Origin: UBA5794 sp963714375
GTDB taxonomy: Bacteria > Actinomycetota > Acidimicrobiia > Spongiisociales > UBA5794
Direction: 5' to 3'
NCBI GenBank assembly: GCA_963714375.1
Contig: CAVQOG010000008.1
Coordinates: forward strand, 691,279 to 755,278
DNA length: 64,000 nt
The number at the start of each line of letters is the position of its first letter. Positions within the stretch are counted from its first letter, which is position 1. Below, piece by piece: positions 53,263 through 62,007 of this stretch. The position numbers and the translations under genes are program-made. The notes beneath the pieces were generated by a model. The model was not told where the DNA came from. It saw nothing but the letters and a program-made list of their open reading frames with translations, and ran no database searches.

Positions 53263-54204
53263 CTATCCGAGTCGGAGTTGTTCACCCGTGGAGACGGATG
53301 ATTGGGATTGAGAGCGAGTGAAGACATCGTCTGGCTCCGAGACCGGTCGTCCACCCAAAGAGACAAGCTGGTCGTTGCCAGGACCGCCCCCGGGGCCTTG
53401 CCAGATGGCGACATCGCAGAAGCCCTTCTTGATCGCCTCCGTTGCCCCGGCCCAGGTCCCTCCCGTTTCGAGATCGCTCGCGATCACGACTGTCGTCTCA
53501 GTCAGGCTGTAGACGAGTTTGTTGCGACCCATTGCAGACGCTGGTGTGAACCCAGCAGAGGGGATCTGTTGGGACAGGAGGCATACGGTTCCCGAGTCGA
53601 TCGCTCGCAACATGTCTCCATTGCGAATCTTGCTATTGAGTGAGTCTGCGAGCACCCCGACAACGGTTCCTCCGGCCATGAAGGCTGCATTCATCGCGAA
53701 TTGGTCAACGCCACGAGCACCCCCGGACACAACCGATCGCCCGTGTTGGACTGCCAATTCGGCTATTCGTTCGGTGACATTCCTACCGGCCTCGTCAATA
53801 TTGCGAGATCCCACGATCCCGATGCCGTCGCCCGACAACAGGCTGAGGTTGCCGACTACATAGATGACAGGGGGTGCGAGCTTGCCGAGCCGGTCGAGGA
53901 AGGGTTGCGGATATTCCTCATCCACAATGGTGACGACCCGAATTCCGTGACGTTCGAGTTCCGAGGCCTCCACCGTCGCCGCAGCAGCCGTCAACAGCAG
54001 CTCGTCGACAGCTGAGGCAATCTCTCCTTCGATCCCTGGGACCTTCCCCGTGTCGAAATCCACTGCGAACACGTCGGCCAACCCCAAACCAGCGTCGTTG
54101 AGGTTCGTCGTGAACCGATGCCATCTCGTTGGCGACAACGACGGACGCGTGGAATCCCCGAGCCGACTTGCGAGAGCTATGACCGCCTTGGCTTGGTTAT
54201 CCAT
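53263..54204 (-). CDS. DprA/SLOG-family protein, module 1
   Basis: 313 residues. An N-terminal helical region (ALASRLGDSTRPSLSPTRWH) precedes a Rossmann-like SLOG fold: GIGIVGSRNIDEAGR (nucleotide or ssDNA loop), VVSGGARGVDQFAMNAAF, and AMGRNKLVYSLTETTVVIAS corresponding to the RNRI-GLS stretch of DprA. DprA loads RecA on incoming single-stranded DNA in transformation; other SLOG proteins process or sense nucleotides. The ATG at 54204 is two bases after the helicase stop, so they are co-translated. Clearly homologous over its length to the gene at 61073. Not the housekeeping dprA by context. Confidence 0.8.
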   Translation of the reverse strand: MDNQAKAVIALASRLGDSTRPSLSPTRWHRFTTNLNDAGLGLADVFAVDFDTGKVPGIEGEIASAVDELLLTAAAATVEASELERHGIRVVTIVDEEYPQPFLDRLGKLAPPVIYVVGNLSLLSGDGIGIVGSRNIDEAGRNVTERIAELAVQHGRSVVSGGARGVDQFAMNAAFMAGGTVVGVLADSLNSKIRNGDMLRAIDSGTVCLLSQQIPSAGFTPASAMGRNKLVYSLTETTVVIASDLETGGTWAGATEAIKKGFCDVAIWQGPGGGPGNDQLVSLGGRPVSEPDDVFTRSQSQSSVSTGEQLRLG

Positions 54205-54206
54205 GT

Positions 54207-56301
54207 TCAACCCTGTCCCGCGTACGCCAAACCGAATGGGATGACTGTTTCGGCGCCATTGGTGCGAAGCAGATCAGCGATGACGGTCGTTGTCCACCTT
54301 GAATCAATGATGTCGTCGACCAACAATACCGAGCCCCCACGCTGACCCGTGGCGACGAATTTGCCGATCGCGTTGCGGGCTTGCAATGGTGAGTTCTCCA
54401 TCTCCTTCTGTGGCCTACCTCTCCCGGTTCGCCTGATCGTGAGCTCATAGGGGATACCCAGGCGGTCCGCGAGTCGTTGAGCAAAGGACTCAACGAGTCC
54501 GCCTCGGGCGCGGTCGGGAACAGACGTGATCCAATCGACCCGACCATTCCCCAACCAGCTCTGGATCAAACGTACCGATGCATCGAGGAGCTGGTCATCG
54601 AATCGGCCGGTGGCATACTTGCCGTCGTGAACCAACTGGCCGAGTGGTGCCTCCCCGTACACGGACAATGCACGGCCCCGTTCGAGGCTGGGGAGCGACA
54701 AGGAGACGCCGACGGGATTCTGCTTTCTTGGTTCGATCCAGATCTGCTGCTTGCCAAGGTACGCCTGCGCACGATCGACATACCCCGCATCCACATTCAC
54801 ATCCACGAGAGGCTTGCCGACACAATTGGCGCATCGGCCGCATGGCCCGCTCGGGTCGTCAAGGAGATCTCGCAGCTGCTGCATGAGACAGGACTCTGAT
54901 GACACGTAGAGGGCCATTGCATCCTGCTCCTTTTTCCGTCAGCGCGGTGATCTGGTCAAACCGTTCCTTTGGATACGGCCACGATTCCGCCGAGCGATAC
55001 CAAACGGAGCCCTGCCGGTAGATAGCTCCCTCCACTTCAAGGAGTCCAAGCGCCGCATCAAGTCGTGCCGAACGGATGTTTGCGGCTCCAAGGAGTTCTC
55101 CCCTCCGGAGTCCACCGCTATTTGCAAGTGCTCTCATGATCTGTGCCACTACTTCCTCGCTGGGGAATGCAGTGTCGATGAAGTAGTCCTGTATTCGTCT
55201 GTCCTCGGCACCGGCAAGTGCAATGCCATAGGACGACTGAACAGCTCGACCGGCACGACCGACTTGCTGGTAGTACGAGATTGCCGATCCCGGTACCTGG
55301 AGGTGGATGACGAATGTGATGAACGGGTTGTCATAGCCCATTGCGAGCGCTGAGGTCGCGACCACGACCTTGAGCCGGTTGGCCGTGAGCAGCGCCTCGA
55401 TCTCCAGCCGCTCAGCTTCGTCGGTGGGGCCTGTGTACGACCGTGCATCAATGCCGCATGAGCGAAGGAAGCCTGCTGTGCGATTCGCATCGGCAATGGT
55501 GAGCGTGTAGACGATCCCGGAGCCGATGAGACCTGGGATGTGTTGTGCGAGCCAGGCCATGCGTTGCGCCTTGTCGGGGATATCAATGACCTGAAGCTGG
55601 AGGCTTGGACGATCCAGTGGGCCTCGCACGATCGTGATCTCCGAGCCGAGCTGATCCTTGATGTCGTTGATGACGCGGTCGTTCGCCGTGGCGGTTGTGC
55701 ACAGAATCGGTGTCGAGGGTGGCAGGTGGGCCGCGATCTGTTCAAGCCTGCGGTAGCTAGGTCTGAAGTCGTGGCCCCAGTCCGAGATGCAGTGAGCCTC
55801 ATCGATGACGAGCAGGCCCATCCGGTTGAGGAGTTGGGGAAGGGTCTCGGTCCGAAATCTCTCGTTACTCAGTCGCTCGGGCGAGATGAGAAGGACGTCG
55901 ACCTCGTCGCGATCTATCGCGTCGAACACCCGCTCCCAATCTAAAGTATTTGTCGAGTCGACTGACGTGGCTACGAGACCGAGTCGGGTGGCCGCCTCGA
56001 TCTGGTTGCGCATGAGAGCAAGCAGCGGTGACACGATCACGGTCGGTCCGCCACCCTCATCGCGCAGGAGTCTTGTTGCGATGAAGTACACCGCTGACTT
56101 TCCCCATCCCGTGCGCTGGACCACGAGTGCCCTTCGCGTACCAGACCGGACAGCGTGGATCGCCTCCAACTGACCAGGACGAAACTCGGAGGTCGCATCT
56201 TGCGTCAGTTGTCGTAGGGCGGTCAAGGCGCCAGCAGCGATCATGGCATCATCCGCCAAATCCAGATGGCAACGAGAATCCCACGTTGGTGAGGTCTGCA
56301 T
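54207..56301 (-). pseudogene. RecQ-family helicase fused to ComF-type phosphoribosyltransferase, module 1, one frameshift
   Basis: RecQ core: Q-type FRPGQLEAIHAV, Walker A QRTGWGKSAVYF (W instead of G in the RecQ TGGGKS), DEAH in IDEAHCISDWGHDFRPSY, and YYQQVGRAGRA motif VI, followed by a winged-helix stretch and RecQ zinc Cys (CGRCANC). The C-terminal 150 residues resemble ComFC: RRTGRGRPQKEMENSPLQAR and the PRPP loop VLLVDDIIDSRWTTT. The frame breaks at a run of five A (T at 54931-54935); removing one base gives 2094 bp, 697 residues. ATG 56301 is used; 56244 is possible. Operon with dprA-like gene downstream. Confidence 0.8.
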
Positions 56302-56581
56302 GGAGCATGTTCAAGAAGCTACACGGAGCCTCTGACAGTTTCGGGGACGGTCGATGGTGGCGCGTACCTGCCGAACTGCCCCTTGCGTCGTAGTGAAAGA
56401 CCCTCGGCGACGTTCCGTGGCTCTCGACTACGGCATTGAGTCGGAGCCGACAGTGGATAACCCGATTGAAAATACTGGCCTGCCCCGCCCCTCATTGAAC
56501 CCCTATCCCGGCGACCAGCGGTCTACGTTCCACCATGGCACGCCCCCGATAGCATCAAGTCTCAGCAAGAGGGCTTGTGCC

Positions 56582-57440
56582 TCATGTCTCCGCGACGGTA
56601 TGGGCGATCGCCTGCATGGTGGTTGAAGCGCACCCTTCGATGTAGCTTCCCTGGCTGACCGCAAGATGGCGTAGCCGGTTGTCGCGGGTGTTCACGTCGA
56701 TCAATGTGGCTCCGGCTCGTGCGGCGATTCCGGCGAGGCGTTCAGCGATCGGGACTCCACCCGATGTGCCTGCGGTAATGCAGAGGGAGGCGTTGGCGAC
56801 TGCACGTTGAGCGGAGGCGAAGCCGTAGTTCTCCTCGTCGTAGAACTCGTCGAACCACAGCACGTGGGGCCGGGCCGGCGAACCGCAGAGTGGGCAGGTG
56901 AGCAGGTTGAGGTAGTCGTTGCCGAGTTCCTGGTCGGTTGTCCATGCGTCAAGCTCTCCGACGATCGACCAGACACCGGAGCATCCCTCGGTACATCGCA
57001 TGCCTTCGAGGTGGCCGTGAAGCTCGATCATCGTGTTCGGAGGGGTGTTGGCTCTGTGGTGGAGTCGATCGATGTTCTGGGTGATCAGCATGAACCGGCT
57101 TCCGAGTATCCGGCTCATGTCGGCAATGGAGATATGGGAAGCGTTGGGTTCGGCTTCTCGTGCCTCAGTGCGTCGTGTCAGGTGCCACTTCCAGCTTGTG
57201 CGGGGTTGTTGGGCGAAGAATGCTCCTGTGGCTTTCATCATGGCGTCTTGTCCGCCGTCGGTCCACATCCCATTGGCTCCCCGGTAGGTACGGATACCGG
57301 ACTCAGCAGACACGCCTGCCCCTGTTATGAATACGACCTTGCCGGGTCGAGCTGATCGCGTCTGTGATCAGTTCCCGAACGTCTTCGGCGATCTCGACGG
57401 GTTGCTGCGGTGCAGCGGGTTCGAGGTGTGTTGGCGTCAT
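56582..57440 (-). pseudogene. Sir2-family NAD-dependent protein deacylase, one frameshift
   Basis: N-terminal helix (EIAEDVRELITDAISSTR) and NAD loop VFITGAGVSAESGIRTYRG are in different frames; one extra base near 57341 explains this, and 858 bp (285 residues) results. TQNIDRLHHRA, catalytic His in ELHGHLEGMRC, zinc Cys pairs (CTEGC and CPLC), HVLWFDEFYDE and AGTSGGVPIAE follow. It consumes NAD to remove acyl groups from lysine; defence Sir2 domains instead deplete NAD. All catalytic elements of a deacylase are here. The ATG at 57440 overlaps the stop of the LRR gene, so they form one operon. Confidence 0.8.
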
Positions 57441-58673
57441 GCCGGCATCCCTCCCCAGCGAGCGGCGCCGACACGGTCGACGGCCTCTATCCATCCATCA
57501 CCGTCCATCGGTGGGCAGATGTGGAATTGCTGGACGCTGGAGTGGTCCGAGAGGTGGATCCCCATGTCTCGATCGAGTATGTCACCCGAGACCCCGAGTT
57601 CGAAGAGGCTCGGAAGCTTGCGGGACGAGCTTGGATATCCCGCCACGGGTGACGCTGGTTGCTCGCAGGTCCAGTGTCCTGAGCGTCGGATGGTCTTCGA
57701 CGAGAACAGCCAATCCGTCATCGGTCACAGCCGTTCCGGCGAGGTTCAGGTATGTAAGGGGCAGGTCTCGGAGCTCTGAAAGCCCCTCGTCGGTGACTGC
57801 TGTGCATTGGAGGCCCAGTCGTTGAAGTGACGGCAGTCGGCCAAGAGGACTCAGACTCTCGTTGGCGACGGCCGTCGTGGACAGATCGATCCAGTACACC
57901 TGCCGTGCCGATGTCAGCGACTCAAGGTTCTTGCCGACATTCGGGTTGTAGGCGATGTCGAGCACCTGGAGCCGCGGGAACGAGGCAAGGAACGGCAGGT
58001 GGTCATCGGTGAGATCGGTGTTGCGTACGCCGATCGACGACAACGATACCAGCGATTCGATAGAGCAGAGGCTTTCGGAGTCGATCGCCATACCGGCTGC
58101 GTGGAGAATCTGAAGCGCCCGGAATCGTGCGATCGCAGTCAGCGACACTCCGGTCGCGTCAACGGTGAGTGAGCCGAGTGTTGTCGGTGCGCCGAGTGTT
58201 TCGAGCAGTTCGTTCGTGAAGGGAATGCCGGACAGTGTCAGGATGGTGAGGCGGAGATTGGAGAGGTTGGCACCATCCATGAAGGACACGGCCGTCTCGC
58301 CGAATCCTTTCTCGCCGCGTTCGTGGCCCAAGACAAGGTGGCGGGGTTTAGCGGAGGCGATGGCGTCGATGTCGTTGTAGCCGAGCTCGCCGTCACGTAT
58401 CTCGAGGGTGTCAAGGGGCAAGGTCTGTCCGTCGAGCAGTGCTGCGATCTGGCCAGGTGTGTGGTGGGGAAACTCGATGGCACAGCGATCGCCATCCTTG
58501 ATCTTGAGTGAACCCTCGGCCTTCTTGACGTAAAACGGACCACTTCCAAGAACCCAACCAACCTGGGCAGGCGTCGCACCCTCCGGCAGTGTGACCGGAG
58601 GGAACCGGATTTCCGTGTTGGCCGGGGCGCCATTGTTGTTCTTTGAGTCTGCAAACCGGTTGTCTTGTTCCAT
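57437..58673 (-). pseudogene. Leucine-rich-repeat protein, one frameshift
   Basis: About 411 residues when one extra base near 57620 is removed (1236 bp). The first 120 residues are an unknown domain (TPAQVGWVLGSGPFYVKKAE). From about 130 to 370 there are LRRs of 23-25 residues (LTILTLSGIPFTNELLETL, SLQRLGLQCTAVTDEGLSEL, LTYLNLAGTAVTDDGLAVL). The tail restored by the shift (LSDHSSVQQFHICPPMDGDG, WIEAVDRVG) ends in ATGA with sir2. No signal peptide, so probably cytoplasmic. LRRs suggest protein recognition, perhaps presenting a target to Sir2; this is inference. Confidence 0.75.
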
Positions 58674-58760
58674 AACCCAGGAGTATCATATTTACTCTTA
58701 GTGTGTCAAGAACTATTCTTAAGGTAGTACTCCAAGTGTCGACGGTATAGAATGGGCATC
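58674..58760. promoter_or_regulatory. Divergent promoter region of the LRR-sir2 operon and XRE gene
   Basis: For LRR on the minus strand: TTGACA (58709-58704), 16 bases, GATACT (58687-58682), start codon 9 bases on, so leaderless. For XRE: TATAGA at 58746-58751, ATG 58761. TACTCTTA (58693-58700) and TATTCTTA (58714-58721) are direct repeats 21 bp apart, and GAGTA..TACTC (58681-58697) an inverted repeat; both are candidate regulator sites. The region is markedly AT-richer than its surroundings. Confidence 0.6.
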
Positions 58761-59246
58761 ATGAGCGAGCTCCCCGCTGTAGACACCGGAGAGTGGTCGA
58801 ATGCACTCGGCCACACCATCAAGGTGCGCCGAACCGATGTTGGCATGAGCCGCCAGCAACTCGCCGACGCTTCCACAATCTCGTACTCCTACCTATCAGC
58901 GATCGAGAACGGAGCAAAGGCACCCTCCACGAAGATCCTCCGGGTCATCGCCAACCGGCTCGGCCTCGAAACCAAGGAACTTCTCGCCCTCGTCGACGCC
59001 CGAATCGAGCGGGGCTCCTCCACCGATGGTCCCGCCACCGATGAGGTGATGGATATCATCGAACGCCAGGAGCAGCGGTTCCGCGAACGGCAGGAGGCCC
59101 GACTTGCGGGCCAGGCTCCGCCGAGCACGATCGAGACCCGGCGCCTCCTCCTCGCCCTGGCCAACACCCTTGACGACGCTGATCTCGTCACCCTCACCAA
59201 GGTCGCCCAAGGACTCACCGCCCTGAGGCATTCGCTCAACGAATAG
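58761..59246 (+). CDS. XRE-family transcription regulator
   Basis: 161 residues. A canonical HTH_3 domain (LGHTIKVRRTDVGMSRQQLA, then STISYSYLSAIENGAKAPS) covers residues about 15-75; the rest is a helical region (DIIERQEQRFRERQEARL) and a C-terminal domain without recognised family. The ATG at 58761 is preferred over 58752 because the latter lies within the -10 box. It is divergent from LRR-sir2 and likely represses both promoters. Confidence 0.88.
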   Translation: MSELPAVDTGEWSNALGHTIKVRRTDVGMSRQQLADASTISYSYLSAIENGAKAPSTKILRVIANRLGLETKELLALVDARIERGSSTDGPATDEVMDIIERQEQRFRERQEARLAGQAPPSTIETRRLLLALANTLDDADLVTLTKVAQGLTALRHSLNE

Positions 59247-59282
59247 CGGCGCCAAGTATCCGAGCCGCAGATGCGGCCCGGA

Positions 59283-59999
59283 TCAGCGGACGGTCTCGGC
59301 GACCACCAACGAGATGTTGTCGAGGCCACCTGCGCCGTTCGCGGCTGTGATCAGCGCACTCGACACATCCGAGGGACTGCCGCCGGTCAGTAATTCGGCG
59401 ATCTGAGCGTCGGTCAGCATGTTCGAGAGCCCGTCGGTGCACAGCAGCAACCGGTCACCTGCCCGCATCGGTATGCGGTGGGTGGCGACTCGAAATGACT
59501 CGAAGCCGAGAAAATTGCTGAGAACATGCCAGTCCGGGCTCGACTTTGCCTCCTCAAGCGTGAGCTCACCCGCAGCGACCCGGTCCATCCCGTGGGTGTG
59601 ATCCTCGGTCACCTGATTGAGTGACCGGCCATCGTGGTGATATGCACGACTGTCCCCGACATGGCCTATCTCAGCAATCTCGTCGCCGAGGACCGCAAGG
59701 GTGAGGGTCGTGGCCATCTGAATGAGCTCTCGTCGGGCGTCCATTTCCGTGACGATGCGACGAAAGATCGCCTCGTGGGCAATCCGGACCAGTTCACCCG
59801 CGCCGAGGCCGGGATCCGCACCGACAAGCGCCTCGATGGCGCAGCGACTGGCGATGTCGCCGCCAGGGTGTCCTCCGAGCCCGTCGGCGACGGCAACGAT
59901 TGCCACAGACCCCTCGCCATCTCCGAGTGGGAGCACGGCGTCCTGGTTCTCAGCTCGTGCTTGTCCGACATCGGTCACTCCGCTCCATCGGTACATCAT
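59283..59999 (-). CDS. PP2C-family Ser/Thr protein phosphatase
   Basis: 238 residues. A metal-dependent phosphatase with all main motifs: GVTDVGQARAENQDAVLP, VADGLGGHPGGDIAS, IGHVGDSRAY, LLCTDGLSNML and GGLDNISLVV. GGGAG lies nine bases before ATG 59999. The frame is open up to 60233 (GTG at 60188) and that extension is not obviously nonsense (YARRGSENVSLVLV), so a longer protein is possible. No kinase is visible nearby. It is convergent with the XRE gene. Confidence 0.85.
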   Translation of the reverse strand: MMYRWSGVTDVGQARAENQDAVLPLGDGEGSVAIVAVADGLGGHPGGDIASRCAIEALVGADPGLGAGELVRIAHEAIFRRIVTEMDARRELIQMATTLTLAVLGDEIAEIGHVGDSRAYHHDGRSLNQVTEDHTHGMDRVAAGELTLEEAKSSPDWHVLSNFLGFESFRVATHRIPMRAGDRLLLCTDGLSNMLTDAQIAELLTGGSPSDVSSALITAANGAGGLDNISLVVAETVR

Positions 60000-60455
60000 C
60001 GTTGTGTGCTCCCGCATCGGTTCCGCAGTCGCTCGTCCCCCCTCTCCATCGGAGCGCGGAGCGACCAACACAAGCGAGACATTCTCACTACCCCGACGTG
60101 CATAGCTGCCGCTATCTGTCGGACTGGGCTTAGATGACGCGATGCTCCTAAGGCCTGCACGCCCCGGGTCGGTGGTCCGATCGCTCACGGCAACTCCCAC
60201 TCCTCTCGCCGCCGCTCGACACCGTCGAGGCACCGCGGATCGTCACAGACAAGGCTTCCGCCAGCGTCGCCGTCGATGGTCCGCATCGGATGCAGCCGAG
60301 GCGATCAAAGGCTGATCTGGCGCCTATCCAGACGAGGTATCCGACTGCGAGCCGCCGGGAGTGCTCGCGGCCTAGTCTGACTCACGTTTCGGTGCCGGTG
60401 GCAATTCTGGTCGTAGTGAAGCCACCGATCGCCCCAAAGATCCGGTCGCAGCTGG
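60000..60455. other. Region without a supported gene
   Basis: About 456 bp. The part 60000-60233 could be an N-terminal extension of the PP2C gene on the minus strand. 60234-60455 has short overlapping frames on both strands only and no repeat or RNA that I can recognise. Confidence 0.5.
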
Positions 60456-60998
60456 CTAGTAATCAGGGTCCCGACCGGCGGTCCGCCAATGGGGAATCGA
60501 CTCGATCGCACTCTGATGATCGGCATACTCGCTGAGAGCGACGATCTTGATGTTGTCATCTTGGATATCAAGTCGCACAACCCACACCGACGTTGGAGTT
60601 ATCTCCATGGTGGCCAGCCGCGTTGAACCGCCGCCGATCATGTGGCCCTCCCACGAGTCAATGGTTTCAACTTCTTTGAGACGCCCGCCCCAGGCAACGT
60701 TCCAGAGATCGTCGACGAGGTCGTTGTACACGTCGTCATCATTTGTGAAAACGGCTGCGGCCGACGCAAACGCAGATCTCAGATTAAGTTCACCATTGCG
60801 GAGGATATTTGCCGTCTCGTCAAACACCGATTGGATGTCTTGGATCCTTGTGTAGACGTCCCCTCCAAGACCGGAAATCGAGAAGATCACGCTCGGGCTC
60901 ACAGGAACCCAGTCCAAGCCGTCGCGACGCCACACTTCGTCGCCGTCGACCCTGAAGATCGTGCCGGAATCGCTTTGCCACAATCCGTCGTAGCTCAT
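60456..60998 (-). CDS. Hypothetical protein
   Basis: 180 residues, not recognised. No signal or membrane segment. The composition is that of a soluble acidic protein, with a Trp-rich first third (MSYDGLWQSDSGTIFRVDGD, EVWRRDGLDWV), a possibly helical middle (DIQSVFDETANILRNGELN) and a beta-rich end (TPTSVWVVRLDIQDDNIKIV). It ends with HWRTAGRDPDY. It lies alone between the PP2C gene and module 2, in the same orientation as both. Confidence 0.65.
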   Translation of the reverse strand: MSYDGLWQSDSGTIFRVDGDEVWRRDGLDWVPVSPSVIFSISGLGGDVYTRIQDIQSVFDETANILRNGELNLRSAFASAAAVFTNDDDVYNDLVDDLWNVAWGGRLKEVETIDSWEGHMIGGGSTRLATMEITPTSVWVVRLDIQDDNIKIVALSEYADHQSAIESIPHWRTAGRDPDY

Positions 60999-61072
60999 TA
61001 GGTCCTTCGTCTCCTGCTCGCGGGTTCACACTCCCTGGCCCTTGAACCTACCGGGATCGGAAGGATCCTGAA

Positions 61073-62006
61073 TCACGCAAGTCTCAGTTGTTCCGGCTCA
61101 GCGGTCGACGCTCCGACATCGAACACTCCTTCTGGTGAGGTGATTGCTCGGCCACCAAGGGCAACGAGCTGCTCGTTGCCGGGGCCCTGGCCGTCGCCCA
61201 GCCAGACGGCGACGTCGGCGAGCTTCTTCTTAAGAGCTTCGGTTGCTCCTGCCCATGTTCCGCCCGACTCAACGTCAGACGCCACGACGACCGTTGTCTC
61301 GGTGAGCGCGTATACGAGTTTGTTCCGACCCATCGCCGCGCCTGGGGAAAAGCCGGTCGTCGGGTTCTGTTGTGTGAGCAGGCAGATCTGATCCTCGTCA
61401 ATGGCGTGGAGGATCTCGGGCTGCCGGATCCGTGTAGTGAGCGCGTCGGCGAGTACCCCGACGACGGCTCCGTTGCTGGTGAACGCAGCATTCATTGCTG
61501 CCGAGTCGACACCTTTGGCCCCGCCCGAGACGACTGCCCGGCCCGCTCCAACAGCGAGCATTGCGATGGCCTCAGCGGCATCCAGACCTGCTTGGGCCAC
61601 GTTGCGAGACCCAACGATTCCGATGCCATCACCGTTCAGTAACCGATGGTTGCCGGCGCAGTAGATAATGGGCGGAGCGAGGCTGGCAAGCTTGTCGATA
61701 AGAACCGCTGGATACTCGGCGTCAACGATCGTAAGCAACGCGGATGCCGTTGCGCTGGAGCTCGGAAGCGGTAACCGTTGCCGCGGGTGCCGTCCGGAGG
61801 AGCTCGGAAACAGATGCCGCCATCGCCTCGTCAATCCCGGGAATCTTGCTGGGGTCGAAGTCGGCGTCGAACACGTTTGCTAGCCCGAGCCCGGCATCGC
61901 CGAGGTTCGTCGTGAACGCATGCCAGCGAGTGGGTGAGAGAGACGGACGGCCGCTGTCTCCGAGCCTGCTCGCTAGGGTCACGACTGCCTTGGTGTTGAT
62001 ATCCAT
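61073..62006 (-). pseudogene. DprA/SLOG-family protein, module 2, one frameshift
   Basis: Paralogue of the gene at 53263: GIGIVGSRNVAQAGLDAAEA, VVSGGAKGVDSAAMNAAF, AMGRNKLVYALTETTVVVAS and the N-terminal LASRLGDSGRPSLSPTRWHA all correspond. The first 91 residues are in one frame; an extra C at about 61736 shifts to the rest. Removing it gives 933 bp, 310 residues. ATG at 62006 is one base from the end of the helicase-PRTase gene, the same spacing style as module 1. Confidence 0.8.
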
Positions 62007-62007
62007 G

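Noticed and set aside
59283..60998. PP2C and the hypothetical gene as proven parts of the RecQ-PRTase system
   Set aside because: They share orientation and location only; no coupling or shared promoter is seen.
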